Notes: generated by a model not told the origin, from the letters alone. 64,000 nt of DNA from Pacificimonas pallii (GCF_019204005.1 NZ_JAGSPA010000003.1:62001-126000), one strand, 5' to 3'; positions 29,067 through 39,846 are shown, counted from the first letter of the stretch. Numbers and translations: made by a program.

Positions 29067-29990
29067 TTAGCTGATCGGAGTGCCGACAAGACGCGCATCA
29101 CCATAACCGGCGGCGTGCAGACGCGCCAGCACGGTCTCAGCCTCCGCGCCCGTTAGGAAGGGGCCCATGCGCACGCGAACAAGGCCGCTCGGGGCAGTCT
29201 CGGTCCTTGCGGAGAGATCACCGCCAATGCCTGCCAATGCGGCCACCAGCTTGGCCGCCCGCGCAGGATCAGACAGCGCCGCCACCTGAATTGTCCTGTA
29301 TCGGTCCGCGGCAGGTGCCGCCTTCGCCGCACCTGCGGGCGCGGCGGCCTTTGCAATGCGGGCCGACGCCACCGCGCCGGGGATTTCGACGGTCCTCACC
29401 ACCATAGCTTCAGTAGGGGCGGCCGCTGTCACCACCGTCTCAGGCGCTGGCTTTGCGGGCAAAAGCGGCGGCGGCGTGGGAGGCGGCGTGGGAGGCGGCG
29501 CAGCGGCAACAATGTCGCGGGCACCAACACGCCGCTCACCCCCATCGGGATATACCCGGGTCACCCTGACCCGCGCCACGCCCGCCCTTTGCATGTCCAG
29601 CAGCTGTGCGGCCCGCCGTGACAGGTCGATAATCCGGTTATGCGCAAACGGTCCGCGGTCATTCACACGAACCGTGATTTCGCGGCCATTGTCCAGATTC
29701 TCGACCCGTACCCAGCTCGGCAATGGCAGCGTCCGGTGTGCGGCGCTCACGCCATTCTGGTCGAAACGTTCTCCATTTGCGGTCGGCTTCCCGTGAAATT
29801 TCGGGCCATACCAGCTCGCCGTTCCCGTCTCCCGGTAATCATGGTCATCCGCGGGATGGTACCAGCGGCCCCGGATCTTATAGGGCTTGCCGATCTTAAC
29901 CGGTCCTGTCTCATGGACCGGCGTCACGCCCGTCCTTGCGCCGCGGTCCGGCGCGCCCGCGCAGGCGCTAAGGCCGACTAGTGCCGACAA
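29067..29990 (-). CDS. rlpA: Septal ring lytic transglycosylase RlpA, lipoprotein
   Basis: 307 aa from the TTG at 29990, which gives MSALVGLSACAG with a lipobox and has GGGGGA just upstream. The open frame reaches 30215, but that would put the whole signal inside mltB. Double-psi beta-barrel: TGTASWYGPKFHGKPTANGE, NDRGPFAHNRIIDLSRRAA. A Pro-rich linker with a repeated PPPTPPPTPPP follows, then a SPOR domain (YRTIQVAALSDPARAAKLV) for denuded peptidoglycan. It overlaps mltB by 23 nt. Confidence 0.88.
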   Translation of the reverse strand: MSALVGLSACAGAPDRGARTGVTPVHETGPVKIGKPYKIRGRWYHPADDHDYRETGTASWYGPKFHGKPTANGERFDQNGVSAAHRTLPLPSWVRVENLDNGREITVRVNDRGPFAHNRIIDLSRRAAQLLDMQRAGVARVRVTRVYPDGGERRVGARDIVAAAPPPTPPPTPPPLLPAKPAPETVVTAAAPTEAMVVRTVEIPGAVASARIAKAAAPAGAAKAAPAADRYRTIQVAALSDPARAAKLVAALAGIGGDLSARTETAPSGLVRVRMGPFLTGAEAETVLARLHAAGYGDARLVGTPIS

Positions 29991-31044
29991 TATCCCCCAG
30001 CGTGCCCACCGAGATGGCGTAATAGTTGGAACAATTATAGCCGAGCAGTGCCCGGTAATTCTGTGTGGCAAGATACGCATCCGTCCCGGGTCCATCGACT
30101 TCAACAAGGCTAGCAAGCACATCGTCCGAAGGGAATCCCTTCGGGTCGGCAATGCCGATGCCCATCGCCTTCCACTCGGAAACCGGCAGCATGCGGCTGT
30201 GCTTTGCGTATACACGCGTGCATTCTGTCGGGGGCGTCAGCGCGCGAACAGCGTCCCGGTCGAAACCGCTCGGCAGGCTTACCTTCACGCCCCACGGCAC
30301 GCCCGGTACCCAGCCATATTCCTTCAGGTAATTGGCGATGGACCCGATCGTGTCCGCGCGGCTCCCCCAGATGTTCGCCTTGGTATCGCCGTCATAATCG
30401 ACCGCATGTTTCAAATAGCTCGTCGGCAGAAATTGCGGATTGCCGAGTGCGCCCGCCCATGACCCGACCATCTGGCCGCGCCGGGCAAGGCCGCGGTCGA
30501 TCATCTCGAGCGCCGCGATCAGTTCCCTGGTGAACAGACCTTCGCGGCGGCCGTCAAAGGCCAGTGTCGCCAGCGACCGCACCGCATCGAAATCGCCGGT
30601 ATAGCCGCCATAATTCGTTTCCATGCCCCAGATGCCCAGAATGATATCGCCATCGACGCCGGTTTCCGCCTCTGCCCGCACCAGCACATCATTCAGCGAA
30701 AGCGCGAGGCGGCGGCCTGGATCAATGCGCGTCGGCGTCAGGCGCCTCGCCAGATAACCGGGCAGGATCGGATCGTCGGTAACGCGATTGACCGGCTGCT
30801 GCCTATCCAGGCGCACAACAGTCGGATTGTAAGTCAGCCCGGCAAGCTCGCGGTCTACAATTTCCGCGCTGATACCGGCCGAAACTGCCTTTGCGCGAAA
30901 CCCTGCCAGCCAGTTCTGAAAGCCGTTCGCCGCATCGCCGGCGGCGACACGATTCGGGTCCGCCTGCGCTGCCACCGGCGGCGCGGCCGCCATGGCGGAA
31001 AGAACGGCGATCGACGCCGCCAACATGACCCGAACCCTCAACAT
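29968..31044 (-). CDS. mltB: Lytic murein transglycosylase MltB family
   Basis: 358 aa with a signal peptide (VMLAASIAVLSAMAAAPPVAA). The catalytic glutamate is in IWGMETNYGGYTGDFD, and the family block GALGNPQFLPTSYLKHAVDYDGDTK follows. No lipobox, so a soluble periplasmic form. It cleaves glycan strands with 1,6-anhydro product formation. First gene of an mltB-rlpA-carboxypeptidase string devoted to wall remodelling. The start may be at 31044 or 31026. Confidence 0.92.
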   Translation of the reverse strand: MLRVRVMLAASIAVLSAMAAAPPVAAQADPNRVAAGDAANGFQNWLAGFRAKAVSAGISAEIVDRELAGLTYNPTVVRLDRQQPVNRVTDDPILPGYLARRLTPTRIDPGRRLALSLNDVLVRAEAETGVDGDIILGIWGMETNYGGYTGDFDAVRSLATLAFDGRREGLFTRELIAALEMIDRGLARRGQMVGSWAGALGNPQFLPTSYLKHAVDYDGDTKANIWGSRADTIGSIANYLKEYGWVPGVPWGVKVSLPSGFDRDAVRALTPPTECTRVYAKHSRMLPVSEWKAMGIGIADPKGFPSDDVLASLVEVDGPGTDAYLATQNYRALLGYNCSNYYAISVGTLGDIVGTSRP

Positions 31045-31199
31045 GACGTGCTTAACTCCATAAATAGCTGCCTCAATTCCTCAGACTAGGACATATTGCC
31101 CGCGACGTGCACCCCCGCTGAACAGCCGACTGTCCGATTTATTTCACACTCTTGGCGCAGCGTGCTTGCGGCGTTAATGCCCCTCCGGTTCACCCGCGC

Positions 31200-31289
31200 G
31201 GGCAGGTGGCAGAGCGGTTGAATGCACTAGTCTTGAAAACTAGCATGGGTTTGCGCCCATCGTGGGTTCGAATCCCACCCTGCCCGCCA
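31200..31289 (+). tRNA. tRNA-Ser (anticodon TGA)
   Basis: 90-nt class II tRNA. Acceptor GGGCAGG/CCTGCCC, anticodon stem CTAGT/ACTAG with loop CTTGAAA (TGA), a long variable arm (CATGGGTTTGCGCCCATC), T-arm GTGGGTTCGAATCCCAC, discriminator G and an encoded CCA. The rest of the 434-nt gap between mltB and mreB holds nothing I can call; the last 190 nt presumably carry the mreB promoter. Confidence 0.97.
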
Positions 31290-31412
31290 GCGAACCGTAT
31301 CGTAGGTCGGGGTGGCCTTTGGACTTGTTATATCGATGCAGCGCCGCCTGTCGTTGGACTGACAGCGCCGCCACGAAGTGTTAACCGAATATCCCGCATA
31401 TGCCTCTCGTAA

Positions 31413-32513
<1,101 letters not shown>

Positions 32514-32541
32514 TTGCAGCAGGAAAAGGAGTTCGCGTAGC

Positions 32542-33465
32542 GTGGCCTGGCCGCCCCGAAAGGTAAGAAGCGGCAAGACGCGGCGTCAGCGAACGTCTGC
32601 CTTTTTGGGCCGCACCTTTCTGGCGCTGGTGGTCGGGATCGCCCTTGGCCTGCTTATCATGAGCCGCTTTGCGCCGGGCCGGGCCGACAGCCTGCGCGGC
32701 GTCGGTGCGGATCTCGTCGCGCCGTTCTGGGAACTCGTTCAGGTTCCCGTCGAGACGATATCCGGCATGTGGAATAATGCCGATGCCTATGTCGATTCCG
32801 CGCGCCGGGTGAAACAACTGAACGCGCGCGAGGGTCTTTATCGTGAGCTGCGCCGCGATCATGAACTGATGCGGGCCGAAAATGCCGAGCTGCGGCGGCT
32901 GCTGAATGTCAGCAATCCCGATGAAGAGCCCATCGGTACATTCGTTATTGTCGGGGGAAGTGGCGGCGTATTTTCCGCCCAGGCCATCATATCGGGGGGT
33001 GCCCGGCATGGCGTGGAACCGGGCCAGCCGGTCCGCAACGATATCGGCCTGATCGGGCGCACCCTGGAGGTGGGCCAAAGCGCGTCACGCGTGATGCTTG
33101 TGACCGACAATACCAGCCGGGTACCCGTTACCGTCGTCCGCACGGGCGTTCCCGCGCTCGCTATCGGCACAAATTCAGCGACACTTGAGATCGACCTTAC
33201 TGGCCCGACCTCGAACGACGTCAAAATTGGCGACCGTTTGACAACGTCCGGCACAGGAGGGCTGTTCCCACCGGGCCTCGACGTGGGAATGATTGTCGCG
33301 ATTGACGGCGCCGTGCCGCGCGCGAGGCCCGCAACACTTCCCAGCGCATCGCGCCATGTGATCGTCGAGCGGCCATTTATGCCGCCAGTCATCGAACCCC
33401 CGGCGATCCCGGCGCTCTCCGCGCCGGATGAAGCCTTGCCGGTCGAGGATCCTGCGGCACCATGA
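32542..33465 (+). CDS. mreC: Rod-shape-determining protein MreC
   Basis: 307 aa, GTG start at 32542 with AGGAAAAGGAG upstream. One N-terminal membrane segment (FLALVVGIALGLLIM), a coiled coil (ELRRDHELMRAENAELRRLL) and a beta-rich periplasmic domain (GVEPGQPVRNDIGLIGRTLE; GVPALAIGTNSATLEIDL) ending in a Pro-rich tail. MreC scaffolds the PBP2-RodA complex. It overlaps mreD by 4 nt. Confidence 0.95.
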   Translation: MAWPPRKVRSGKTRRQRTSAFLGRTFLALVVGIALGLLIMSRFAPGRADSLRGVGADLVAPFWELVQVPVETISGMWNNADAYVDSARRVKQLNAREGLYRELRRDHELMRAENAELRRLLNVSNPDEEPIGTFVIVGGSGGVFSAQAIISGGARHGVEPGQPVRNDIGLIGRTLEVGQSASRVMLVTDNTSRVPVTVVRTGVPALAIGTNSATLEIDLTGPTSNDVKIGDRLTTSGTGGLFPPGLDVGMIVAIDGAVPRARPATLPSASRHVIVERPFMPPVIEPPAIPALSAPDEALPVEDPAAP

Positions 33466-34043
33466 AACGCGCGCTTCGCGACTATGGCAGAACCAGCGCA
33501 CGGCCAAGCGGGTCGCTTTCTTTCCTTGAGCGCAGCGGCAACTGGCTGCGGAGCCTGCGCGTCGTCATCGCGCCAATCGTGGTCGCCGCGGGCCTGATCC
33601 TGTCGGCGGCACCTGTTTTTACGCCTCTTGCAAGCTGGCCGAATTTTGCCCTGGTCCTCGTTTACCTATATGCTCTTTATCGTCCGAACCAGCTCGCAGC
33701 ATGGACGGGCGTGCCGCTTGGCGTCCTCGCCGATATCGTTTTCGCAATGCCGGTCGGGGCCAATGCCCTTCTCATGCCGCTCTTCATGATTGCGGTTCAG
33801 TGGGTGGATCGTCAGGGTAGCCGTGTTCATTGGCTGGCGGACTGGGCGCTCGCCGTACCGCTTTTGCTGGCCTACCAGTTGATCCTTTGGAGATTATGCC
33901 TCATCGCCGCGCCATCCGACCTTCCCGGTGCAGAAGCGTTGCCGTTCCTGTATCAGGGTCTGGCGTCGCTTGCCGCATTTCCGCTGGTCGCTGTGCTTTT
34001 CGTGCGTATCCAGCGGCGCTTTGTCGACGGCATAAGGACGTGA
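33462..34043 (+). CDS. mreD: Rod-shape-determining protein MreD
   Basis: 193 aa membrane protein with about five hydrophobic helices (IVVAAGLILSAAPVF, NFALVLVYLYALY, LADIVFAMPVGANALLMPLF, ADWALAVPLLLAYQLILW, LASLAAFPLVAVLFV). Length and position between mreC and mrdA identify it; MreD sequences diverge strongly. Confidence 0.88.
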   Translation: MKRALRDYGRTSARPSGSLSFLERSGNWLRSLRVVIAPIVVAAGLILSAAPVFTPLASWPNFALVLVYLYALYRPNQLAAWTGVPLGVLADIVFAMPVGANALLMPLFMIAVQWVDRQGSRVHWLADWALAVPLLLAYQLILWRLCLIAAPSDLPGAEALPFLYQGLASLAAFPLVAVLFVRIQRRFVDGIRT

Positions 34044-34056
34044 CGAGGCGCGCATC

Positions 34057-35949
34057 ATGAAAAGCGACGTCCAGCGCGACCTGACATTCACACGCCGGGC
34101 GCTGTTCATTGGCGGCGTGCAGGCGGCATGCGGCGTGCTGATCGGCGGGCGCATGGTGTATCTCAGCGTTTTCGAGGGTGAGAAATACGCCACGCTGGCC
34201 GAGGACAACCGCGTCGCCGTGCGGCTGATTTCCCCGCGCCGGGGCTGGCTGACGGACCGCAACGGCCAGCCGCTCGCGATCAACCAGCCTGAATACCGGC
34301 TCGAGATGATTCCGGAACAGGTGGAGGATATCCCCAAAACGCTTGCGCGGCTTTCGCGGCTTATCGATCTCAGTCCCCAGGACATTACCCGGATCAAGGA
34401 GGAGGCGGCGACCCGCCCCGGCTATCTCCCCATCGAAGTCGCCAATAATGTCGACTGGGAAAATTACAGTGCCATCAACGTCCGCCTGCCCGAACTGGAC
34501 GGCGTCACACCCGTGCGCGGTTTTTCCCGCTTCTATCCGGACGGCGATGCGGTCGGGCACCTGATGGGCTACGTCGCGGCCCCGACGCGGGAACAATATC
34601 TTGAGGCGGACAGGGATCCGCTTTTCCTGCATCCGGCCTTCAAGGTCGGCAAGGACGGCGTCGAAAGGACCCTCGACGAACGCCTGCGCGGTGAGCGCGG
34701 TGCCCGCCGGATCGAGGTTAATGCCCGCGGAAGGGTCATTCGGGAACTTGATACACGCCCCGACATTCCCGGCGAAAATGTGCGCCTTTCCATCGACCGC
34801 GACCTGCAGGTTTTTGCCGCCCGCCGCATCGGTCCTGAATCAGGCAGCGTGGTGGTGCTCGACACCGTTACCGGCGAAGTTCTCGCCATGGTCTCCATGC
34901 CGGCTTTCGATCCGAACAGTTTCTCGGACGGGATCAGTCATAAGGAGTGGGACGCCCTCACCTCCAACGAGATGAACCCGCTCATCAACAAGAGCATACA
35001 GGGTCTCTATCCGCCCGGGTCCACATTCAAGCCCGTTACCGCCCTTGCCGCGCTTGCCTATGGTGTCGATCCCGCGGACCGCGTGATCTGCAACGGCGGC
35101 TATAGCCTCGGGCGTCACCGCTTCGCCTGCTGGCGGCGCGGCGGCCACGGCGCCGTCGATCTGGACAAGTCGATCTATCAAAGCTGCAATGTCTGGTATT
35201 ATACGCGGGGCCGCCAGATCGGTATCGACGCCATCCACGACATGGGCACGAAGCTTGGTCTTGGCGTGACTTATGACACGCTGCAGCTTCCCAACCAGAA
35301 AAGCGGCATCCTTCCCGATCCCGCCTGGAAGCGCGAACGCTACGACCAGGCATGGCTGGTCGGCGAGACGCTGAACAGTTCCATCGGTCAGGGGTATAAT
35401 GCCCTGTCCCCGCTACAGATTGCCGTCATGACCGCGCGCATCGCGTCGGGAAACCGTGTGATGCCGACGCTTCTTGCCGGCGCAGAGGAGATCGTCCAGC
35501 CGCTAGAGATCGACCCGGAGCACCTGGCGATGGTGCGTCACGGGATGGACCTGTGCGTGAACGGCCCGGCAGGCACGGCCGGCCGGTCGCGTCTGCGCCT
35601 CGACAATGTCCGCATGGGCGGCAAGACAGGTACCGCGCAGGTGCGCAGCCTCGCCAAAAATCGCGGGGGCTTTATTCCGTGGAAGTTCCGCGACCATGGC
35701 CTGTTCGTCGCCTTCGCCCCGGTGGAGGAGCCGCGCTATGCGATCAGCGTGACCATCGAACATGGCGGCGGCGGCTCCAAGGCGGCGGCCCCCATCGCAA
35801 AGGACGTGATGACCTTTCTCTATGACCGCGATCAGGCCATGGCCTCGCTCGCCCGGCTGGAGGACGGCTGGAACGTCGAACGAATCGCCGCCGAAGTCGT
35901 CCCCGTACCAGATCTGGATAATGCCAATGGCGACACTCGCCCTACCTGA
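34057..35949 (+). CDS. mrdA: Penicillin-binding protein 2 (elongasome transpeptidase)
   Basis: 630 aa. One N-terminal membrane anchor (ALFIGGVQAACGVLIGGRMVYLSVF), a pedestal dimerisation domain, and a transpeptidase domain with PPGSTFKPVTAL (SxxK), SCNVWYY (SxN) and GGKTGTAQV (KTG). It crosslinks new glycan during elongation together with RodA. It overlaps rodA by 23 nt. Confidence 0.96.
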   Translation: MKSDVQRDLTFTRRALFIGGVQAACGVLIGGRMVYLSVFEGEKYATLAEDNRVAVRLISPRRGWLTDRNGQPLAINQPEYRLEMIPEQVEDIPKTLARLSRLIDLSPQDITRIKEEAATRPGYLPIEVANNVDWENYSAINVRLPELDGVTPVRGFSRFYPDGDAVGHLMGYVAAPTREQYLEADRDPLFLHPAFKVGKDGVERTLDERLRGERGARRIEVNARGRVIRELDTRPDIPGENVRLSIDRDLQVFAARRIGPESGSVVVLDTVTGEVLAMVSMPAFDPNSFSDGISHKEWDALTSNEMNPLINKSIQGLYPPGSTFKPVTALAALAYGVDPADRVICNGGYSLGRHRFACWRRGGHGAVDLDKSIYQSCNVWYYTRGRQIGIDAIHDMGTKLGLGVTYDTLQLPNQKSGILPDPAWKRERYDQAWLVGETLNSSIGQGYNALSPLQIAVMTARIASGNRVMPTLLAGAEEIVQPLEIDPEHLAMVRHGMDLCVNGPAGTAGRSRLRLDNVRMGGKTGTAQVRSLAKNRGGFIPWKFRDHGLFVAFAPVEEPRYAISVTIEHGGGGSKAAAPIAKDVMTFLYDRDQAMASLARLEDGWNVERIAAEVVPVPDLDNANGDTRPT

Positions 35950-37054
35950 TCGCCTGAGCAGGCTGCCATGGGCGGCCATTCTCGCGGTGCTTGCGCTGGG
36001 CCTGTTCAGCATGCTCGTGCTTTATTCGGCCGCTGGCGGGGCGGCAGCACCGTGGATGACCAATCAGGGTATCCGCTTCGCTGTGCTGTTCGTCATGATG
36101 CTCGTGCTCAGCCAGTTCGATGTGACCTTCTGGCTGAGGTGGGCATATCCGTTCTACGGCGTCTGTCTTGTCATGCTGATTGGCGTGGAACTGATGGGCC
36201 AGCTGCGCGGCGGGTCGCAGCGCTGGCTGAATCTGGGGTTCATGAACCTTCAGCCCTCGGAACTCATGAAGATTGCCGTCGTTCTCGCCCTGGCCCGATA
36301 CTATCATTTCCTGCCGCGTGTCCGCACGCAGACGATGGCCAGCCTGATCCTGCCTGCCGTCCTCATCGCTTTCCCCGCAGCGCTCGTCATGCTGCAGCCG
36401 GACCTTGGCACGGCGCTGACGATCATTCTTGGCGGTGTGACGATCGTATTCCTGGCGGGCGCGCGGCTCTGGATGTTCGTCGCGGCAGGGATCGGCGCGG
36501 TTGTCGGCATTCCGCTGGCAGTGAAATTCCTGCTGCAGGAATATCAGCAGCGCCGCGTTCTTATTTTCCTCGACCCCGAAGCGGACCCGCTTGGCGCCGG
36601 CTATCACATCACCCAGTCAAAGATCGCCATCGGGTCCGGCGGCATCAGCGGTAAGGGCTTCCTGTCCGGCACGCAGAGCCACCTGCAATATCTGCCTGAA
36701 CAGCACACGGATTTCATCTTCGCCACCATGGCCGAGGAATGGGGCCTTTTCGGCGGCTTCTTCGTCCTTGCCTGCTATGGCATCATCCTGAGCTGGGGCA
36801 CGTGGACGGCACTGACCGCAAAAGCTGTTTTTTCCCGCCTTGCCGCCATGGGTCTCACCGTCACGCTCTTCTTTTACATTTTCATCAATCTGGCGATGAT
36901 CATGGGATTTGCCCCCGTTGTCGGCATTCCCCTCCCTCTCATGAGCTATGGCGGCAGCGCCATGCTGACCGCTCTCCTTCTCATGGGAATCCTCATTTCC
37001 ATCTACCACCATAAAAATCGGCAGCGCCTGCAGACCGTGCCGGGCAGTATCTAG
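35927..37054 (+). CDS. rodA: Peptidoglycan glycosyltransferase RodA (SEDS family)
   Basis: 375 aa from the ATG at 35927 (MATLALPDRLSRL); the frame is open further upstream inside mrdA but that part is a shadow. Ten or so membrane helices and SEDS signatures: GGSQRWLNLGFMNLQPSELMKIAVVLALA, LQPDLGTALTIILGG, LPEQHTDFIFATMAEEWG and VGIPLPLMSYGGSAM. Polymerises lipid II in partnership with PBP2. Last gene of the mre operon; tRNA-Lys follows 83 nt later. Confidence 0.95.
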   Translation: MATLALPDRLSRLPWAAILAVLALGLFSMLVLYSAAGGAAAPWMTNQGIRFAVLFVMMLVLSQFDVTFWLRWAYPFYGVCLVMLIGVELMGQLRGGSQRWLNLGFMNLQPSELMKIAVVLALARYYHFLPRVRTQTMASLILPAVLIAFPAALVMLQPDLGTALTIILGGVTIVFLAGARLWMFVAAGIGAVVGIPLAVKFLLQEYQQRRVLIFLDPEADPLGAGYHITQSKIAIGSGGISGKGFLSGTQSHLQYLPEQHTDFIFATMAEEWGLFGGFFVLACYGIILSWGTWTALTAKAVFSRLAAMGLTVTLFFYIFINLAMIMGFAPVVGIPLPLMSYGGSAMLTALLLMGILISIYHHKNRQRLQTVPGSI

Positions 37055-37137
37055 GCTTTACATCGAACCGCCCTGCCCGTAATTGCCCCCTTTCCCGGCT
37101 TCGGAAGCCTGGGTCGCGGCCGCACTTCCGGCTCAGT

Positions 37138-37213
<76 letters not shown>

Positions 37214-37325
37214 TATCTTCCCAGCATGTCGAATCGTGCGAGCCTGATAAATTTCGGTGCCCTCAAAACAGATCTTAGACTATTGACGGCGTCCGTGCGG
37301 GTGGCGGTACTTGGTTACGGACACG

Positions 37326-37799
37326 CTAGTCCGCTACAGGCACCTCGTAGACCGTTCCCGCTGTCCCAATGGGGAAAATCGAGGCGCTGAATGCGCCCTC
37401 GACGTAGAGCACCTCGCTGTTCGGTAGGTCGACCACAAATTGCTTTTCAAACGGATCGAGGCTTTTCCAGCGGTTCAGCGCAATCAAACCGTCCGGTGCG
37501 AGAAGTTTCACCCTGATGCCTGCGCAGGGCTCCTCCCAAAACAGCGTTTCCGCACTTCGTCCGGCATATGTAAAGACGATCTCGCACGCCGCGCTGCCGC
37601 GTAACTGAAATTCGCGCTTCGACAGGATCCGGGACTTCGCGCCGTCAGGGACCTGCGCATTTCCGACTGTCGGATCTTGGCTAACCGCAGCCGCAGTCCG
37701 CGCCGGTTCGGTCTCAGCGCGATCTGCGGGAGAGCAGGCTGCTAGCAGTTGGACGGCGAGCGATACACCGACCAGGCTAGTTCGGGTCAAATTCCACAT
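37326..37799 (-). CDS. Small lipoprotein overlapping the T3SS-linked peptidoglycan hydrolase gene (candidate immunity protein)
   Basis: 157 aa from the ATG at 37799 ([11 protein letters not shown]). A lipoprotein signal ends in the lipobox LLAAC; a mature domain of about 130 residues follows with two cysteines ([17 protein letters not shown]) and beta-rich character. I do not recognise the family. The start overlaps the 3' end of the LysM/SleB/M15 gene by 23 nt, so the two are translated from one transcript. An exported lipoprotein made together with a signal-less wall hydrolase is the arrangement expected for an immunity protein, but it could also be an anchoring or inhibitor partner. Confidence 0.6.
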   Translation of the reverse strand: MWNLTRTSLVGVSLAVQLLAACSPADRAETEPARTAAAVSQDPTVGNAQVPDGAKSRILSKREFQLRGSAACEIVFTYAGRSAETLFWEEPCAGIRVKLLAPDGLIALNRWKSLDPFEKQFVVDLPNSEVLYVEGAFSASIFPIGTAGTVYEVPVAD

Positions 37800-39162
37800 G
37801 GAGATGATTATTGGCCTGATTGTCGAAGGTTTCAAACAGAACGTCGAAATTCTCGCCTAGGATGCGAGACACTTCGGCGGCGAAAGCGCGCCCTTCGCCA
37901 ATGGTAACGTTATTGCCGCGGAAATCGAGCGCCCTGCCCTCATAGTGGAGCGAGCCCTGCATATGGCGGCCATCATTACCGGAAGTGATGACAGGCGTCG
38001 GCAGGCCAAGATTGTCCGCAGCCTGCGCGACTGCGCGGATGACCGGATCCATGGCGGGATGCAGGCCGCCAAGCTGGACGTTTGCACTTTTGACCTCCAC
38101 CCCGACTTCTGCCGCGACGGCACGGCCATCGATACGGCCTCCGGGAATTGCATGCGGGTCCGATGCGCCTGCCGTTGGCAACGCCACCGCATAATCGCCG
38201 GGCCGGTGCCGTTGTAGTTCCGGAACCGTCCCATGGCGGTGTATCGCATCGCCGCGGCCCAATACAGGACCATCAAGCGCCATAATCCAGCCAAGGTTGC
38301 GGGCATCTGAATAATTCGGGTTGGCATAATTGAGGTGGTCGCCGACAGCCGACGGACGCCCCGCCGCTCGTTCGGCCAAATAGCTATCGACCATCTCATC
38401 GACCCTGCCGCTGATCTGGCCGGCGGGTATATCCTCTACCGCATTACGGCCGTCGCGGCGCGACACCGGCCCGTTTATATCGGAAAACTGGTTGTAGGCG
38501 TTCACGACATCGGAGACGGAGTCGCCCCAGTGGCCGGACGCCGTGCGGTTCAGAATGGTATCGATGATACCGTGCGCCTGCGCGTCGCCCGCCGACTGCA
38601 CCCATTCAGTCTGCAACGTTTTCTTGATATTCAAGATGTCGGTCTGCGTGAGCGAGAGCGTACCGCCTTCCATCCGGGTCACTCCGTCCACCGCAGCGAC
38701 GCCCGGCACAGGGTTTGTCACCGGATTCGGCTGGGTCGGAACGGATGGCGAGGCGTCGATACCGACAGGAGACGGTATGGCGATCCGGTCGCCGGGATAG
38801 ATGAAATTCGGGTTGGCAATTTGTGGATTGGCGGCGATCAAGGCGTCGAGGCCGATACCGTGCTGCGCGGCGAGCCGACTAAGTGTATCGCCGAATTCGA
38901 CGACATGCGTTTGCCCGGCTCCGCCCGGCACAGTCAGGGTCTGACCAGCGAAGATGCGATCTGGATTATCGATCCCGTTCAGGGCGGTCAGCGTGCCGAC
39001 GTCGGTACCGAACCGCGCCGCAAGCTCGGAAAGCGTATCGCCGGGCCTGACAGTATAGCTAGCGCCATCAGTCGCCTCCACGCTCGCAGCGTTGAAGGCC
39101 CGGTAAGTGTCCCAAGCGTTCGTTTCGCCGCGTTCCTCGACTGTCGATACTGCACCGATCAT
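37777..39162 (-). CDS. Multidomain peptidoglycan hydrolase (LysM-LysM-SleB-M15/VanY-like), no signal peptide; candidate T3SS substrate
   Basis: 461 aa. Two LysM domains (36-79 and 86-130, both with [12 protein letters not shown]-like starts) bind glycan. Residues 182-325 match the SleB/Hydrolase_2 fold ([28 protein letters not shown]). Residues 365-461 match M15/VanY D-Ala peptidases: [10 protein letters not shown] (S404, H406, G409, A411, D413, fitting SxHxxGxAxD) and a final HLHVE supplying the last zinc ligand. The N-terminus has no Sec or Tat signal, so another export route is needed. The palindromic box shared by T3SS-linked genes lies 62 nt upstream. Candidate antibacterial or self-wall-remodelling T3SS substrate. 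Confidence 0.78.
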   Translation of the reverse strand: MIGAVSTVEERGETNAWDTYRAFNAASVEATDGASYTVRPGDTLSELAARFGTDVGTLTALNGIDNPDRIFAGQTLTVPGGAGQTHVVEFGDTLSRLAAQHGIGLDALIAANPQIANPNFIYPGDRIAIPSPVGIDASPSVPTQPNPVTNPVPGVAAVDGVTRMEGGTLSLTQTDILNIKKTLQTEWVQSAGDAQAHGIIDTILNRTASGHWGDSVSDVVNAYNQFSDINGPVSRRDGRNAVEDIPAGQISGRVDEMVDSYLAERAAGRPSAVGDHLNYANPNYSDARNLGWIMALDGPVLGRGDAIHRHGTVPELQRHRPGDYAVALPTAGASDPHAIPGGRIDGRAVAAEVGVEVKSANVQLGGLHPAMDPVIRAVAQAADNLGLPTPVITSGNDGRHMQGSLHYEGRALDFRGNNVTIGEGRAFAAEVSRILGENFDVLFETFDNQANNHLHVEFDPN

Positions 39163-39224
39163 TGCCTAGCTCCCAGAATTCGTCATCAGCATCACCGGTT
39201 TCGCATTTGCGGCAGGGCGAATGC

Positions 39225-39244
39225 TATGCGGGAATTCCCTGAAA
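39225..39244 (-). promoter_or_regulatory. T3SS-regulon palindromic box, copy A
   Basis: Read on the minus strand: TTTCAGGGAATTCCCGCATA. The core GGGAATTCCC is a perfect palindrome. It lies 62 nt upstream of the peptidoglycan hydrolase start. See copies B to E: same core, same orientation relative to the downstream gene. Confidence 0.65.
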
Positions 39245-39310
39245 CCGGCGGCAACTTGCGGGCTTGCAGATATCGCCGAGATGAGCGCTGCGGTGGCAGG
39301 CGGTCACGGA

Positions 39311-39754
39311 TCAGTCCGCCAGTTTGGCGGCAAGTTCGTTCATCCACCCGACCGCCTGCTCGACACTGACATCGTCGCCAACGGGAAGCCAAGCCGCCTC
39401 CGGCCTGAGTGCGGCAAGCGCCTCGGACGGGGACGACAGTTGATGAATGTGCAGATGTACGGAAATCGCGGACGCCAAGCTATCCGCCGCGCGGGCAAGG
39501 TCGCCCTGTACACCGATGTCCAGATTCTCTCCGAGAGCGGCAATGTCGGAGAAAAAAGACTCCGGTCCATGGCCGACGGCCCCCCATTCCTCCACGAACG
39601 CAGCCTTGCGATCGGGCGCAAGCGAGAGACTTTCGATAACGGTTCCGACAAAGCCTTCGACGGCCCCGCGAATGGCGGGTCCGGCAGCTGCCTTCACCTC
39701 ATCGGGACGAAGCGATGCCGCCTGTCCCGGTCCATTCAGCCCGTCGATGGTCAT
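39311..39754 (-). CDS. Orphan 147-aa protein of the T3SS island
   Basis: No family recognised. 147 aa, acidic, mainly alpha-helical, without cysteine, signal peptide or membrane segment (MTIDGLNGPGQAAS...). It has its own upstream copy of the T3SS box (72 nt away) and is separated from neighbours, which argues it belongs to the secretion regulon as a substrate, chaperone or regulator. Size and charge would suit a class I-type chaperone, but no CesT-like signature is evident. The start at 39754 is the first ATG. Confidence 0.55.
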   Translation of the reverse strand: MTIDGLNGPGQAASLRPDEVKAAAGPAIRGAVEGFVGTVIESLSLAPDRKAAFVEEWGAVGHGPESFFSDIAALGENLDIGVQGDLARAADSLASAISVHLHIHQLSSPSEALAALRPEAAWLPVGDDVSVEQAVGWMNELAAKLAD

Positions 39755-39826
39755 CCTTGAAAGGGCCTTTCGTCACCCGGTTTCGTCAAGTTCTGACAGA
39801 AGCTTATCGATCCCGGCGAGATGCGC

Positions 39827-39846
39827 CATGCGGGACTTCCCTTAGG
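39827..39846 (-). promoter_or_regulatory. T3SS-regulon palindromic box, copy B
   Basis: Minus-strand reading CCTAAGGGAAGTCCCGCATG, 72 nt upstream of the 147-aa orphan. It overlaps the last codon of the 77-aa gene. Confidence 0.6.

Noticed and set aside
29460-29500. Tandem GGCGGCGTGGGA repeats
   Set aside because: Explained by the Pro/Thr-rich linker of RlpA.
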